This document shows, one piece after another, positions 1 to 9,169 of a stretch of DNA of 64,000 nt; the first letter of the stretch is position 1; every line of letters begins with the position of its first letter. Position numbers and translations under genes: made by a program. Source of the DNA: Haloarcula argentinensis DSM 12282. GTDB lineage: Archaea > Halobacteriota > Halobacteria > Halobacteriales > Haloarculaceae. The stretch lies in the NCBI GenBank assembly GCA_000336895.1, contig AOLX01000014.1, forward strand, positions 549,256-613,255. The letters run 5' to 3'. The notes beneath the pieces were generated by a model that did not search any database, was not told the DNA's origin, and saw only the letters and a list, made by a program, of their open reading frames with translations.

Positions 1-37
1 GTTCTCCAGAAGATGATTCGGCGTCTTCGTCAGCCAT
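1..37 (-). CDS. 5' end of an unidentified gene (incomplete)
   Basis: Only the first 12 codons lie in the window. They encode an acidic N-terminus (MADEDAESSSGE) starting at an ATG on the minus strand. A TATA-like element sits about 25 bp upstream, so the message is probably leaderless. The product cannot be named from this fragment. Confidence 0.5.
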   Translation of the reverse strand, partial: MADEDAESSSGE

Positions 38-58
38 TATTATGACACCCCTACGATT

Positions 59-67
59 GTATAAAAT
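59..67 (-). promoter_or_regulatory. TATA box of the incomplete gene at the left edge
   Basis: On the minus strand this reads ATTTTATAC. It is 22-30 bp upstream of the ATG at 37, the usual archaeal spacing for a leaderless transcript. Confidence 0.45.
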
Positions 68-322
68 ACTTTCAATCGAGATATTATCCCCACTGATTCT
101 GCCTATGCACTCGTACTGAGTCCGGACATGGGAACGTGATCGATCCGCTCACAGTCCCGAGATCATGCGCGGAAGCCACTCTTTCCCTCCCGTTTGGCTG
201 GAACCGACCGGGCCGATTCATATCCCAACCCACAGTATCGGTGTTATCTTGTGGCGATAGCGGTCCCGCAGCTGTCTATCACTCCGAGCGGAGAAACGAT
301 TAGACCGACCGGGACATCGAAA

Positions 323-1027
323 TCAGTCCTCAATGACGTCCAGTGCTTCGACGACGCGCTCGATCATCTTCCGCTCGCCGCGCCGGAGGTTCTTCGAGAC
401 GGCGGGTTTGGACACACCGAAGTCCTCGGCCAGCGATCCCAGCGTCGCATCACGGGGTGACTCGAAGTACCCTTCGGAGACGGCGGTTTCCAGCGTCTCG
501 CGTTCGGTATCCGAGAGGTCGCGACAGCCGTCGACGAGTGTCATTGCCGCGCCAGCGTTCTGGACGAGGTCCTGCAGCTGTGGGAGCGTCGTCGACGTGC
601 GTTCGATTACGTCGTACTCGTTGTCGCGGTCCAGTTCCGAGAGCGTCGTGTCTGCGTCCCGGCCGCGGTCGAAGCCGACGTGCCAGGTCTCGCTGCCCGC
701 CTCGATGTGGAACGGTCCGGTGATGTAGCCGCCGTTGTCCCTAATGGTCTGCATCGCCGCCGTTTCCTCGATAGTCGTCCTGATGTGAGCGGCGTTGTCT
801 TCCCGGCGCAACAGCGCACAGTCGTTCATGTTCTCGTGGGCTTGCAAGCTGTCCAGCCCCGTATCGAGTACCCCCGCATCCTCGGCTTCGACGATCATCC
901 GCGTCTCCAGCTCCCGCGCGCGCTGGTCGAAGTCCCAGTGTACCGCTGCAAAAGCGACATCGTGGTCTGCCGTCGTGTCGATGAACGGGCAGTCGTACTG
1001 CTCCATGTCCAGTGCGATATCTATCAT
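323..1027 (-). CDS. Bat-type helix-turn-helix regulator
   Basis: A 234-residue protein of the haloarchaeal Bat-like family. The N-terminal two thirds look like the usual small sensory/dimerisation region of this family. The C-terminal 55 residues (from about 178) form an HTH_10-type domain: LSDTERETLETAVSEGYFE, a second helix LGSLAEDFGVS and a recognition helix KPAVSKNLRRGERK. It is divergent from PEP carboxylase across a 153-bp gap, so it may control itself or ppc, but nothing in the sequence proves that. No cofactor or ligand motif is visible. The effector is unknown. Confidence 0.8.
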   Translation of the reverse strand: MIDIALDMEQYDCPFIDTTADHDVAFAAVHWDFDQRARELETRMIVEAEDAGVLDTGLDSLQAHENMNDCALLRREDNAAHIRTTIEETAAMQTIRDNGGYITGPFHIEAGSETWHVGFDRGRDADTTLSELDRDNEYDVIERTSTTLPQLQDLVQNAGAAMTLVDGCRDLSDTERETLETAVSEGYFESPRDATLGSLAEDFGVSKPAVSKNLRRGERKMIERVVEALDVIED

Positions 1028-1180
1028 TGGCAGTCCACTGTCTCGTGTGTGATTCGTGTGATACGGTAAAGAATCCCACGATTAATAATAACTATTTCTC
1101 GCAACCGGGTTCTTCACGAACGTCTATCCCTGATACACCGTTTCAATAGTGTTTTAGGGCTCGGTTCTGGATGAAGTGGT

Positions 1181-3877
1181 ATGACTTTGCACGCCAGAGA
1201 GATAAACCAGGACGTACGGGAGCTGGGTGCGCTCCTGGGCGAAGTGCTGGAGGCACAGACCTCGACCGAGGCATTCGAAACGGTGGAAACGATCCGGAAC
1301 TCGTGTATCGACTACCGGCGTGGAGACGCCGAGACGCGGGAGGAGGTCCATCGGGCTCTGAACCGATTGAACCCGGAGACGCAGGATATTGTCGCACGCG
1401 CATTTACCACCTATTTCGAACTTATCAATCTCGCCGAGGAGCGCGAACGGGTCCGCGAAATCCGAGAGGGCAGCCAGGAAGGCGTGTTGGCCGACAGCGT
1501 CGAGGAAGCTGTCCGCGATTTGGCCGAACGCGGTGCAGATCCGGAGGAGTTCGAGCAGGTCCTCGAAGACGTGCTCATCCAGCCGACGTTCACGGCCCAC
1601 CCGACCGAGGCCCGACGGAAGACGGTGAAGGCGAAGCTCCGGTCGGTCGCCCGTGACATCGAACGACTCGACGAACGGCGGCTCACTGACCGCGAACGGA
1701 AGCGCATCGAGCGGAACCTCGACGCCGAAGTGACGAGCCTCTGGCAGACCCCACAGGTCCGTGACCGCCGCCCGGAGGTCACCGACGAGGCGCTGAACGT
1801 CCAGTGGTACCTCGAAAACGTCCTGTTCGACGTCATCGACGAGGTGTACGACGAACTCGAACACACCCTCGAAGACGTGTACGACGAGGACATCGACATC
1901 GACACGCTCTACGAGTTCCGCTCGTGGGCCGGCTCCGACCGCGACGGTAACCCCTTTGTCACCACTGAGGTGACCGAAGAGACGCTGGAGCGACAGCGCG
2001 ACACTGTCCTGCCGCTGTACCGCAACAAGCTCAAAGAGCTCTCCGGCGTACTGAGCCAAGACGCCTCGAACATCGCGACTGACGCGCTGTTCAACGAGCG
2101 ACTGGACCGGCATAAATCCAAGCTCCCCGGCGTCGCCAAGGAAGCCGAGGAGCGGTATCCGGACGAACCCTACCGCCAGAAACTCCGGCTGATGCGCGAA
2201 TCTGTCATCCGGGTCAGCGATGTCCGCCAGGGCGGCTACGAGAGCGAGGAGGAACTGCTGACCGACCTCCGCGTCATCGCAGACAGCCTTCGAGAGAACG
2301 ACGCCGAAGTCATCGCCGAGGCCCATGTCGATCCGCTGATCCGCAAGGTCGAGACGTTCGGCTTCACCCTCGCTAGCCTCGACCTGCGCGACCACCGGAA
2401 GATGCACACCGACGCCATCGCCGAGGCCGTCGACCGGCAGGGCATCGACTACGCGTCGATGGACGAGGACGAGCGCGTCGAGTTCCTGACCGAAGCGATT
2501 CTGCAGGACAACCCCGTCATCGACATGGAAGACACCGAAGGGCTCTCCGAGGACGCCACTCGTGTCCTCGACCGCTTCCGTGCCACCGCCGACTGGCAAA
2601 ACGAGTTCGGCATCGACGCCATCGACACCTACGCCATCTCGTGGTGTGAGGAACCAAGCCACGCGCTTGAGGTCCTGTTCCTCGCTGATCAGGTCGACAT
2701 CGTCGACCTGCCCGGCTACTGCGGGTTCGACGTGGTCCCGCTGCTGGAGTCGGAGTACGCACTCTCCGGAGCCCGTCGAATCATGGGCACGCTGTTCGAG
2801 AACGAGGCCTACTCCCAGGCGCTGGAGGCCCGGGACAACATTCAGGAGATCATGCTGGGCTACTCCGACTCGAACAAGGAGAACGGCTTCCTCGCCGCCA
2901 ACTGGTCGCTGTACAACAACCAGAAGCGACTCGCGGACATCACCGACGACTACGACGTGGAGATGCGCCTGTTCCACGGCCGCGGCGGCTCCATCTCCCG
3001 CGGTGGTGGTCCAATGAACGACGCCATGCTGGCCCTGCCAAACGAGACGGTGACCGGCCAGATCAAGTTCACCGAGCAGGGCGAGGCCATCGCCGAGAAG
3101 TACGCCAACCACGACATCGCCGAGCGGAACCTCGAACAGATGCTCAACGCCCAGATCCGGGCGCGCCAAAACGCGATCGAGGAGCCCGTCGAGGAGATCC
3201 CCGACGAGTGGGAAGAGGCGATGGAGATAGCGGCCGACGCCGCCCGCAACGAGTATCAGGACCTGCTCGAAACGGACGGCTTCGTCGAGTTCTTCGACCA
3301 AGCGACGCCCATTACCGTCATCGAGAACCTCAACATGGGTTCGCGGCCGGCCTCCCGGAGCGAGGACCGTAGCGTCGAGGACCTCCGGGCTATCCCGTGG
3401 GTGTTCTCTTGGACGCAGGCCCGCTGTATCATCCCCGGCTGGTACTCGATCTCGACCGGGCTGGACGCCTACCTCGAAAGCGGCGGCGACATGGAAACCT
3501 TACAAGAGATGTACGAGAACTGGCCGTTCTTCCGGACGAAACTCGACAACGCGTCGCTGGCGCTCGCCCGGACCGACCTCGGCATCGCCGAAGAGTACGC
3601 CGACCTCGCTGACCCCGAACTCCGCGAGCGCATCTACCCGCGTATCGTCGAGGAGTACGAGGACACCGTCGAGAAGGTGCTCGAAATTACCGGGCAGGAC
3701 GGCCTGCTCTCGCGGGACTGGCTCAAGGAGAACCTCGAGCGCCGGAACCCGTACGTCGACCCCCTGAACCTGTTGCAGGTCCGCCTGCTCAAGCAGTCCC
3801 ACCGGACCGAAACCGAGCGCCGGACCCTTCGGCTCACCGTTCAGGGTATCGCAGCCGGGATGAAAAACACCGGGTGA
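1181..3877 (+). CDS. ppc: Phosphoenolpyruvate carboxylase
   Basis: Carboxylates PEP with bicarbonate to oxaloacetate, the main anaplerotic step into the TCA cycle. The 898-residue length is full for the bacterial-type enzyme. Catalytic landmarks are intact: FTAHPTEARRK around His140, GYSDSNKENG, the loop FHGRGGSISRGGGP, and SRPASR...IPWVFSWTQAR. The C-terminus ends in KNTG, close to the canonical QNTG. The ATG at 1181 starts the family-length protein. The nearby pyruvate kinase at 16.7 kb competes for the same substrate, so the two genes mark a PEP branch point. The protein is acidic throughout, as expected for a halophile enzyme. Confidence 0.97.
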   Translation: MTLHAREINQDVRELGALLGEVLEAQTSTEAFETVETIRNSCIDYRRGDAETREEVHRALNRLNPETQDIVARAFTTYFELINLAEERERVREIREGSQEGVLADSVEEAVRDLAERGADPEEFEQVLEDVLIQPTFTAHPTEARRKTVKAKLRSVARDIERLDERRLTDRERKRIERNLDAEVTSLWQTPQVRDRRPEVTDEALNVQWYLENVLFDVIDEVYDELEHTLEDVYDEDIDIDTLYEFRSWAGSDRDGNPFVTTEVTEETLERQRDTVLPLYRNKLKELSGVLSQDASNIATDALFNERLDRHKSKLPGVAKEAEERYPDEPYRQKLRLMRESVIRVSDVRQGGYESEEELLTDLRVIADSLRENDAEVIAEAHVDPLIRKVETFGFTLASLDLRDHRKMHTDAIAEAVDRQGIDYASMDEDERVEFLTEAILQDNPVIDMEDTEGLSEDATRVLDRFRATADWQNEFGIDAIDTYAISWCEEPSHALEVLFLADQVDIVDLPGYCGFDVVPLLESEYALSGARRIMGTLFENEAYSQALEARDNIQEIMLGYSDSNKENGFLAANWSLYNNQKRLADITDDYDVEMRLFHGRGGSISRGGGPMNDAMLALPNETVTGQIKFTEQGEAIAEKYANHDIAERNLEQMLNAQIRARQNAIEEPVEEIPDEWEEAMEIAADAARNEYQDLLETDGFVEFFDQATPITVIENLNMGSRPASRSEDRSVEDLRAIPWVFSWTQARCIIPGWYSISTGLDAYLESGGDMETLQEMYENWPFFRTKLDNASLALARTDLGIAEEYADLADPELRERIYPRIVEEYEDTVEKVLEITGQDGLLSRDWLKENLERRNPYVDPLNLLQVRLLKQSHRTETERRTLRLTVQGIAAGMKNTG

Positions 3878-3974
3878 GCCACTGAAGCTCACCGGTTGAG
3901 GCATCGTTACAACGACTTACTACGAAAGTAGTACCCATCGAAGGATTTACGCGTCTGCCCCCGGAGTAGCCGGT

Positions 3975-4427
3975 ATGGCACTCGAAACTGTTCTTCTCGC
4001 AGTTGGACCGAACGACGCCGACCGAATCGACGAACTCGCAGACGCTGTGCTCGATATCGCGAGCCCGGCCGGTGCGACGGTCATCGTCGCACACGTATTC
4101 ACCGACGACCAGTACGACGGCGTCGTCGACAGGCTCGAATTCGAATCGACTGGCGAAGCCGACCCCGACGAGGTTGCCGACCGTCACACAACCGTCCGGG
4201 AACTCGTCTCGCGGTTCAACGACGCCGGGCTGTCGACACAGGTTCGAGGTGCTGTGGGCAACCACGGCGAGCAGATCGTCAGCCTCGCCGAAGCCACGAC
4301 CTCGGACCTCGTCGTCGTCGGCGGCCGCAAGCGCTCGCCGACCGGGAAGGCCGTCTTCGGCTCCACCGCACAGGAAGTCATGCTGAACGCGCCGTGTCCG
4401 GTTACGTTCGTCCGCGGCGAAGACTAA
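3975..4427 (+). CDS. Universal stress protein, UspA family
   Basis: A 150-residue single Usp domain with an alpha/beta nucleotide-binding fold. The N-terminal strand ETVLLAVGPNDADRIDEL is followed near the C-terminus by the ATP-binding-type signature VVGGRKRSPTGKAVFGSTAQ (G-x2-G-x9-G-S/T), then VMLNAPCPVTFVR. It is 97 bp downstream of ppc on the same strand but has room for its own promoter. Its exact role is unknown; such proteins bind nucleotide and respond to stress. A second Usp gene lies at 47.9 kb. Confidence 0.85.
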   Translation: MALETVLLAVGPNDADRIDELADAVLDIASPAGATVIVAHVFTDDQYDGVVDRLEFESTGEADPDEVADRHTTVRELVSRFNDAGLSTQVRGAVGNHGEQIVSLAEATTSDLVVVGGRKRSPTGKAVFGSTAQEVMLNAPCPVTFVRGED

Positions 4428-4452
4428 GACCGCAGAAAACGAGCTTTTCCAG

Positions 4453-5829
4453 TTACTCTACAAGCGCGGCTTCGAGGAGTTCGAGCGGATGTCGGATCTC
4501 GTAGCCGCTGCCGTGTTCCATCTGCATCGCGCAGGTCGGGCACTCGGTCATGCCGGTTTCACCTTCGGCGTGCTCCATGTGCTCGAACATCTCCTCGCCG
4601 ATCTCCATCGATTTCTCGTATTTCTCCTCTTTCCAGCCGTAGGTCCCCGAGATGCCGGAACAGGAGTCGCCGACGTCCTCGACTTCGGCGCCATCCAGGT
4701 CACGGAACAGTTCGACGGCCTGTCGGTCCAGTCCCTGATTCCGCGAGTGACACGGGGCGTGGTAGGCGAACTCTTCGGCGAGGTCACCGTCCACGTCGGC
4801 CGCCTGCACTTCGCCTTTGAGGTCTTCGTGGATGCGGAGGTACTCGACGGCCTCGAAGGTGTTCTCGGCGACCTTGTCGATGCCGTCGATATCGAACAGT
4901 TCGGGGTATTCCTGTCGGAGCGCCATCGAACACGAGGTACAGGAGGCGATAGCGTGGTACCCTTCGTCGACGAGTTCGGACATCGACGAGACGTTCGTCT
5001 CGGCGTGGCGGCGGGCGTCGTCGAGCATCCCGTTGGCGAACATCGGCGTTCCAGAGCACTTCTGTTCGGGCGCGACGACCTCGTAGCCGAACTCCTCGTA
5101 CACCCGGACCATTGCCTTGCCGACTTCCGGCGTGTTGTAATTGGAGTAACAGCCGTGGAAGTACGCCACCTTCTTGTCGGCGTCTTCGGGGAGTCCACGC
5201 CGTTTTCGTGCCGCCTTCGCGTTCTCCCGTGACTGGACCTGCCCGCCGCGGTCGGCCCACCAATCGCGAAAGGTCTGTTTTGCGAAGGCAGGGAAGTCAC
5301 GCTCGCTGGTAACGCCGAGCGTCTTCTCCATGACCCAGCGGGCCGGGCCGAAGTTCATGGCGAAGTTGGCGAGTCGGGGGACCTTACTCGCGAAGAACGC
5401 GGAGGTGCGGTAGTTCGCGAGGATGCGGTTCCGGATGTACTCGACGGAGAGCTTGTCCATCTGCTCGCTGACGTACTCCCCGCGGGCGGTGTTGTGCATC
5501 TGGCTGAGCGGGACGCCCGACGGGCAGGCGTTGTCACAGCGCATGCAGTTCGAGCAGTCCATCACCGAGTCGTCGATCTCGTGGTCGTCGTCGGACTGCT
5601 TGAGCCGCCACTGTTCGGGGCCCTGGAACTTCGGGCCGGGGAAGTCGTCGTCGACCTCCGCAACGGGACAGTTCGTGTCGCAGGTCGAGCATTTGTAACA
5701 GGAGTCCGCGCCGGGACGGAGGTCGAAGTCATCGCTGTCGGGGAAGACATCGACTGGTTCGAACTCCTCGCCTGTATTCGGTGCTACCGGGTCAAACTCT
5801 GTCTCTGGTGGGGTCTCAGCGTCACTCAT
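4453..5829 (-). CDS. glpC: Anaerobic-type glycerol-3-phosphate dehydrogenase subunit C
   Basis: The iron-sulfur, membrane-associating subunit of the GlpABC dehydrogenase, which passes electrons from glycerol-3-phosphate to the quinone pool. Two ferredoxin-type 4Fe-4S motifs are visible in the N-terminal third: CYKCSTCDTNCP and CSNCMRCDNACPSG. The C-terminal half carries CCG-type cysteine clusters of the heterodisulfide reductase family (CSGTPMF, CTSCSMAL, APCHSRNQG, CSGISGTYG, CPTCAMQM). It is the last gene of glpABC, and its start overlaps the glpB stop by 4 nt, which implies translational coupling. At 458 residues it is slightly longer than the E. coli protein. Confidence 0.94.
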   Translation of the reverse strand: MSDAETPPETEFDPVAPNTGEEFEPVDVFPDSDDFDLRPGADSCYKCSTCDTNCPVAEVDDDFPGPKFQGPEQWRLKQSDDDHEIDDSVMDCSNCMRCDNACPSGVPLSQMHNTARGEYVSEQMDKLSVEYIRNRILANYRTSAFFASKVPRLANFAMNFGPARWVMEKTLGVTSERDFPAFAKQTFRDWWADRGGQVQSRENAKAARKRRGLPEDADKKVAYFHGCYSNYNTPEVGKAMVRVYEEFGYEVVAPEQKCSGTPMFANGMLDDARRHAETNVSSMSELVDEGYHAIASCTSCSMALRQEYPELFDIDGIDKVAENTFEAVEYLRIHEDLKGEVQAADVDGDLAEEFAYHAPCHSRNQGLDRQAVELFRDLDGAEVEDVGDSCSGISGTYGWKEEKYEKSMEIGEEMFEHMEHAEGETGMTECPTCAMQMEHGSGYEIRHPLELLEAALVE

Positions 5830-7100
5830 CGTGCCTCCTGTGCGGCGCGCTGGCCCGCCGCGTAGCCTGTTGCAATCGAGACGCCGCTACCGGATTTCTC
5901 GGCGGCGAAGTCGTAGCCGCCCAGCACCGAGCCGGCAGCGCGCAGGTTCTCGAACTCGCTGTGCTCGTTCGCATCGAGGGGCCGAAGGTCGTCATCGGTC
6001 GCCACGCCGTAGCGAGCGAACTCGTGGTCGCCGAACAGTTCGCCTTCGAACCAGTCGTAGCGGTCCGCAGCGTGGGGAACGTGGCAGTCGAACACCGGTT
6101 CGTACACCCCATCGCGGTCGGACTCGACGCCCTTGCCGACGAAGCCGCCGGTCGCGAGGACGTACTGGTCGGCGCTGTTGGGGATCTTCGCGCCGTTTTT
6201 CTCGATAAATACCTTTTCGATTCGGTCCTCGCCCTCGAAGTCGACGACGGGATTCCCGGTCTCGATGCTGGCCCCGGCCTCGTCCAGTGCCGAGAACAGC
6301 GCGTCCTCCAGTCGGAGACCCGGCAGGGACGGCGGCCCCATCGGGACCTCGAACACGTCGACGCCGAGGTGGTCGCCCAGTGCGTCGCGGATCGCGCCGG
6401 GGTTGTCGTCGCCGAGAATCGCCGGGAAGCCGACCCGCTCTTCGCCTTCCAGCAGCGGGTTCACACGCTGGGCCAGCGCCTCGCGGGCCGGGACCATTCG
6501 CCCGCGGACAGCGACCTCGCTGTTGGTATCGAGCAGTTTGGCATACCGTGTGACCTTCGCGTCCGCACGTAGGTCGCCCGGGAACCGGATCGTCTCGCCG
6601 CGCACGTCGAACGGGACGCCCGTCGCATCGAGGTGGGCGGCGACGTGCGGGGCGTCGAAGTCGACCATCTCCTCGATGCCGACCAGCAGCGTGTCGCGGG
6701 TGTCACTGGCCAGGCCAGCGCTGGCTCCGGCCGGGTAGCGGGCGGTCGGTTTGATACTCCCACCGTGGGTCGGCAGGAGCGCGTTCGTGTCCGTGTGCTC
6801 ACCTTCGTAGGTCGGGACCGCGTCGTCGAACAGCGACAGTGCGTTCCGCACCGTCTGGACGCCCACCTTTCGGTAAGGATGGGACTCTGGCAGCGACGGA
6901 ATCGCCTCGTACGGATCGGTCAGCGGGCCGTCGCCGTTCGGCGTGTAGCCGAGCACGTCTACCAGGCCCGACGCCTGTCGGAGCGTGCTCTGTTTGTAGG
7001 AAACCAGTCGCACGTCGGCTCCCTCGCGGGCGGCCGCCAGCGCGCTGGTCAGCCCGCCGAGGCCGCCGCCGATGACGAGTACCTCCGACTCAATAGCCAT
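5826..7100 (-). CDS. glpB: Anaerobic-type glycerol-3-phosphate dehydrogenase subunit B
   Basis: A flavoprotein subunit of the GlpABC complex, 424 residues. The N-terminal dinucleotide-binding motif [21 protein letters not shown] is intact, and the C-terminal part has FAD-contacting glycine-rich segments ([29 protein letters not shown]). It overlaps glpA by 11 nt upstream and glpC by 4 nt downstream, so the three subunits are almost certainly co-translated. Confidence 0.93.
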   Translation of the reverse strand: MAIESEVLVIGGGLGGLTSALAAAREGADVRLVSYKQSTLRQASGLVDVLGYTPNGDGPLTDPYEAIPSLPESHPYRKVGVQTVRNALSLFDDAVPTYEGEHTDTNALLPTHGGSIKPTARYPAGASAGLASDTRDTLLVGIEEMVDFDAPHVAAHLDATGVPFDVRGETIRFPGDLRADAKVTRYAKLLDTNSEVAVRGRMVPAREALAQRVNPLLEGEERVGFPAILGDDNPGAIRDALGDHLGVDVFEVPMGPPSLPGLRLEDALFSALDEAGASIETGNPVVDFEGEDRIEKVFIEKNGAKIPNSADQYVLATGGFVGKGVESDRDGVYEPVFDCHVPHAADRYDWFEGELFGDHEFARYGVATDDDLRPLDANEHSEFENLRAAGSVLGGYDFAAEKSGSGVSIATGYAAGQRAAQEAR

Positions 7101-8820
7101 CTGTCCCTCCGTCAGCGGCTACGTCCGCGCTGTCGACGCTGCTGCCTGTCTGGCCGCGGCCCGAATCGAACGCCGAGAAGTCGACCGGGTCGCCGTTCGC
7201 CGGGTCCTGGTCACGGTTCTGCGTGGTGGCGTGCAACGCGTAGTTCAGCGCCGCCTGTGAGAGTTGCTCGCCCCAGAGGGCGTGGCGCTGACCCTTCCAG
7301 CGCTCTTGGAGCAGTTCGTCCCAGGCCTCGCGGACGACCGGCTCGTCGTACTCCGAGTGGAGTTCGCTCGCCATCCGGTGCGAGCAGAAGCCGCCCTGAC
7401 AGTTCCCCATCGACGCGCGGGTTCGGATGCGGACGGCGTTGAGGTCCGAGCCCGAGCCCTCGATAGCGTCCTGAATCTCGGCGCGGGTGACGCCCTCGCA
7501 TTCGCAGACAGTCGGGTTCGGCCCGTCGGTTTTGAGCACGTCATCGGCCCGGGAACCGAGTCGCTCGACGCTCCGGCGGCCGATCGGCGACCGGAGCCCG
7601 AACTCGTCCATGTAGTCCCGGAGCACCGAGAAGTCCTCGCTGCCCGGCAGTGGTTCGTCGGCGGTCCGGCAGTCAGCGTCGATGCCGAACTTCCCGCAGA
7701 CGTGGTCGGCGATCTGTTCGCCCATCATTCGGTAGGTAGTGAACTTCCCGCCGACGATGCTGGTCATGCCGGGCAGGTCGTCGCGCTCGTCGTGGTCGAG
7801 CAGGAAGAAATCCCGTGTGATGTCCGTCGGGTCGTCACTGCCGACGTCCGGTGGTTCGTACAGCGGACGGACGCCCCAGAACGAGCGGATGGTCCGGGCT
7901 TCGTCAAGCATCGGAATCAGCTCCGAGAGGGTGTCGATCATCATGTCGACCTCCCACTGCTCTTCGGGGTAGTCCTCGGGGTCTTCGACCTCCTCGTCGG
8001 TCGTGCCCAGAATCGCAGTCGTCTCGTGGGGCACGACGATGTCGGCGTCGCCCTTGGGACGACAGCGGTTGATGACGGTATCGACCTGACGGATGTTCAT
8101 GATGGTCATGACACCTTTCGAAGGGCGAACTTCGATGTCCAGCCCGGCCATGTCGCCGATGCGGCCGGCCCAGGCTCCCGTCGCGTTCACGACGTAGTCA
8201 GCACGGATTTCCTCGGTTCCGCCTTCGGTGCCGTGGACCCGCTTTCCGGGACCGGAGTCGTGTTCGACTTCGATGCCGACTACTTCGCCGCTTTCGACGA
8301 TGAGGTCGGTGACTTTGGAGTGGGTCTCGATGCGTGCGCCGTGTTCCTGTGCGCTCGCGGCGTTCGCGACGACCAGTCGGAACGGGTCGATAGCCCCGTC
8401 AGGAACGCTGATGGCCTTGTCGATGTCCTTCGCCAGGTGTGGTTCCATCGCGCGTGCCTCCTCGCCCGAGACGACCTCGGCGGGAATACCGCATTCCTCA
8501 CAGCCGTTGAGCTTCTTCTGGAAGTACTCCTCAGAGTCCTCAGGACGCTTGACGAACAGGCCACCGGTCATCTCGACACAGTGGCTTGCGATATCACGCA
8601 GAACTCGGTTTTCCTCGATACACTCGGTCGCACTGGCCTGGTCTGAAACGGCGTATCGACCGCCGCTGTGGAGCAGCCCGTGCATCCGACCGGTGGTCCC
8701 GTGGGTCAGATTTCCCTGTTCTACGAGGGTCACGTCGAGCCCGCGCATCGCGAGGTCCCGCGCGATGCCCGCCCCAGTCGAGCCGCCACCGATGACGGCG
8801 ATGTGTGGTGTCGGTCCCAT
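7090..8820 (-). CDS. glpA: Anaerobic-type glycerol-3-phosphate dehydrogenase subunit A
   Basis: The catalytic FAD subunit, which oxidises sn-glycerol-3-phosphate to dihydroxyacetone phosphate. The protein has 576 residues. The FAD-binding motif [19 protein letters not shown] is at the N-terminus, followed by [15 protein letters not shown] typical of glycerol-3-phosphate oxidases/dehydrogenases. The C-terminal region has a BFD-like [2Fe-2S] cysteine set, CECEGV...GNCQGGFC. It is the first gene of glpABC. The start faces the chemoreceptor-UgpB fusion gene across a 349-bp shared control region. Glycerol is a major haloarchaeal carbon source, and this operon with glpK forms the entry pathway. Confidence 0.95.
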   Translation of the reverse strand: MGPTPHIAVIGGGSTGAGIARDLAMRGLDVTLVEQGNLTHGTTGRMHGLLHSGGRYAVSDQASATECIEENRVLRDIASHCVEMTGGLFVKRPEDSEEYFQKKLNGCEECGIPAEVVSGEEARAMEPHLAKDIDKAISVPDGAIDPFRLVVANAASAQEHGARIETHSKVTDLIVESGEVVGIEVEHDSGPGKRVHGTEGGTEEIRADYVVNATGAWAGRIGDMAGLDIEVRPSKGVMTIMNIRQVDTVINRCRPKGDADIVVPHETTAILGTTDEEVEDPEDYPEEQWEVDMMIDTLSELIPMLDEARTIRSFWGVRPLYEPPDVGSDDPTDITRDFFLLDHDERDDLPGMTSIVGGKFTTYRMMGEQIADHVCGKFGIDADCRTADEPLPGSEDFSVLRDYMDEFGLRSPIGRRSVERLGSRADDVLKTDGPNPTVCECEGVTRAEIQDAIEGSGSDLNAVRIRTRASMGNCQGGFCSHRMASELHSEYDEPVVREAWDELLQERWKGQRHALWGEQLSQAALNYALHATTQNRDQDPANGDPVDFSAFDSGRGQTGSSVDSADVAADGGTDGY

Positions 8821-9169
8821 CTATCTTTCCGTGGGTTTGGAGCGCATACACTTCACTTTACCGTTGCTGGTGTTTGGGTAGTAAATTTTCTAAGTAATCA
8901 TGAGGGATAGCTCAAACGCGTACTGTTAATTGTGGACTATTAGCATACAAGTCCCACTAACTATTGAGCGGAGGAACTGTACGTTCCTTGCCATATACTG
9001 ATTATAGGTGAATATCTTCAATTTTTGCAGCTTCAGTACGGCTGTCTTGGCACTGTATCTGTACCCGAACAGTAGTTATCACTCCTACCGTTTCGACAGT
9101 AACTATTATATATTTTGATAGTGGACTATTCCCGAGAACGTGTTGGCCGTTCGGCCAACGGGAGTGACA
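8821..9169. promoter_or_regulatory. Shared divergent control region of glpABC and the chemoreceptor-UgpB gene
   Basis: A 349-bp AT-rich interval without a gene. A TATA-like stretch TATATATT lies at about 9107-9115 facing right. On the left-facing strand AAAATTTA around 8883-8890 could serve glpA. The 10-mer GTGGACTATT occurs twice in direct orientation, at 8932-8941 and 9121-9130. AACTATT also appears twice, near 8969 and 9101. These may be regulator contacts, but no GlpR site is known to me well enough to assign. Confidence 0.5.
9142..9159 (+). promoter_or_regulatory. Inverted repeat in the leader of the chemoreceptor-UgpB gene
   Basis: GTTGGCC-GTTC-GGCCAAC is a perfect 7-bp stem with a 4-nt loop. 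It lies between the TATA element and the ATG at 9170. It could be a DNA operator overlapping the transcription start or an RNA hairpin. An in-frame GTG at 9140 lies just upstream of it, so use of that start would place the hairpin inside the coding region. Confidence 0.5.

Noticed and set aside
1154..3301. 715-codon open frame antisense to PEP carboxylase
   Set aside because: It mirrors the high-GC codon pattern of ppc on the opposite strand, and its Val/Leu/Asp-rich product has no domain. The ppc frame has all family motifs.
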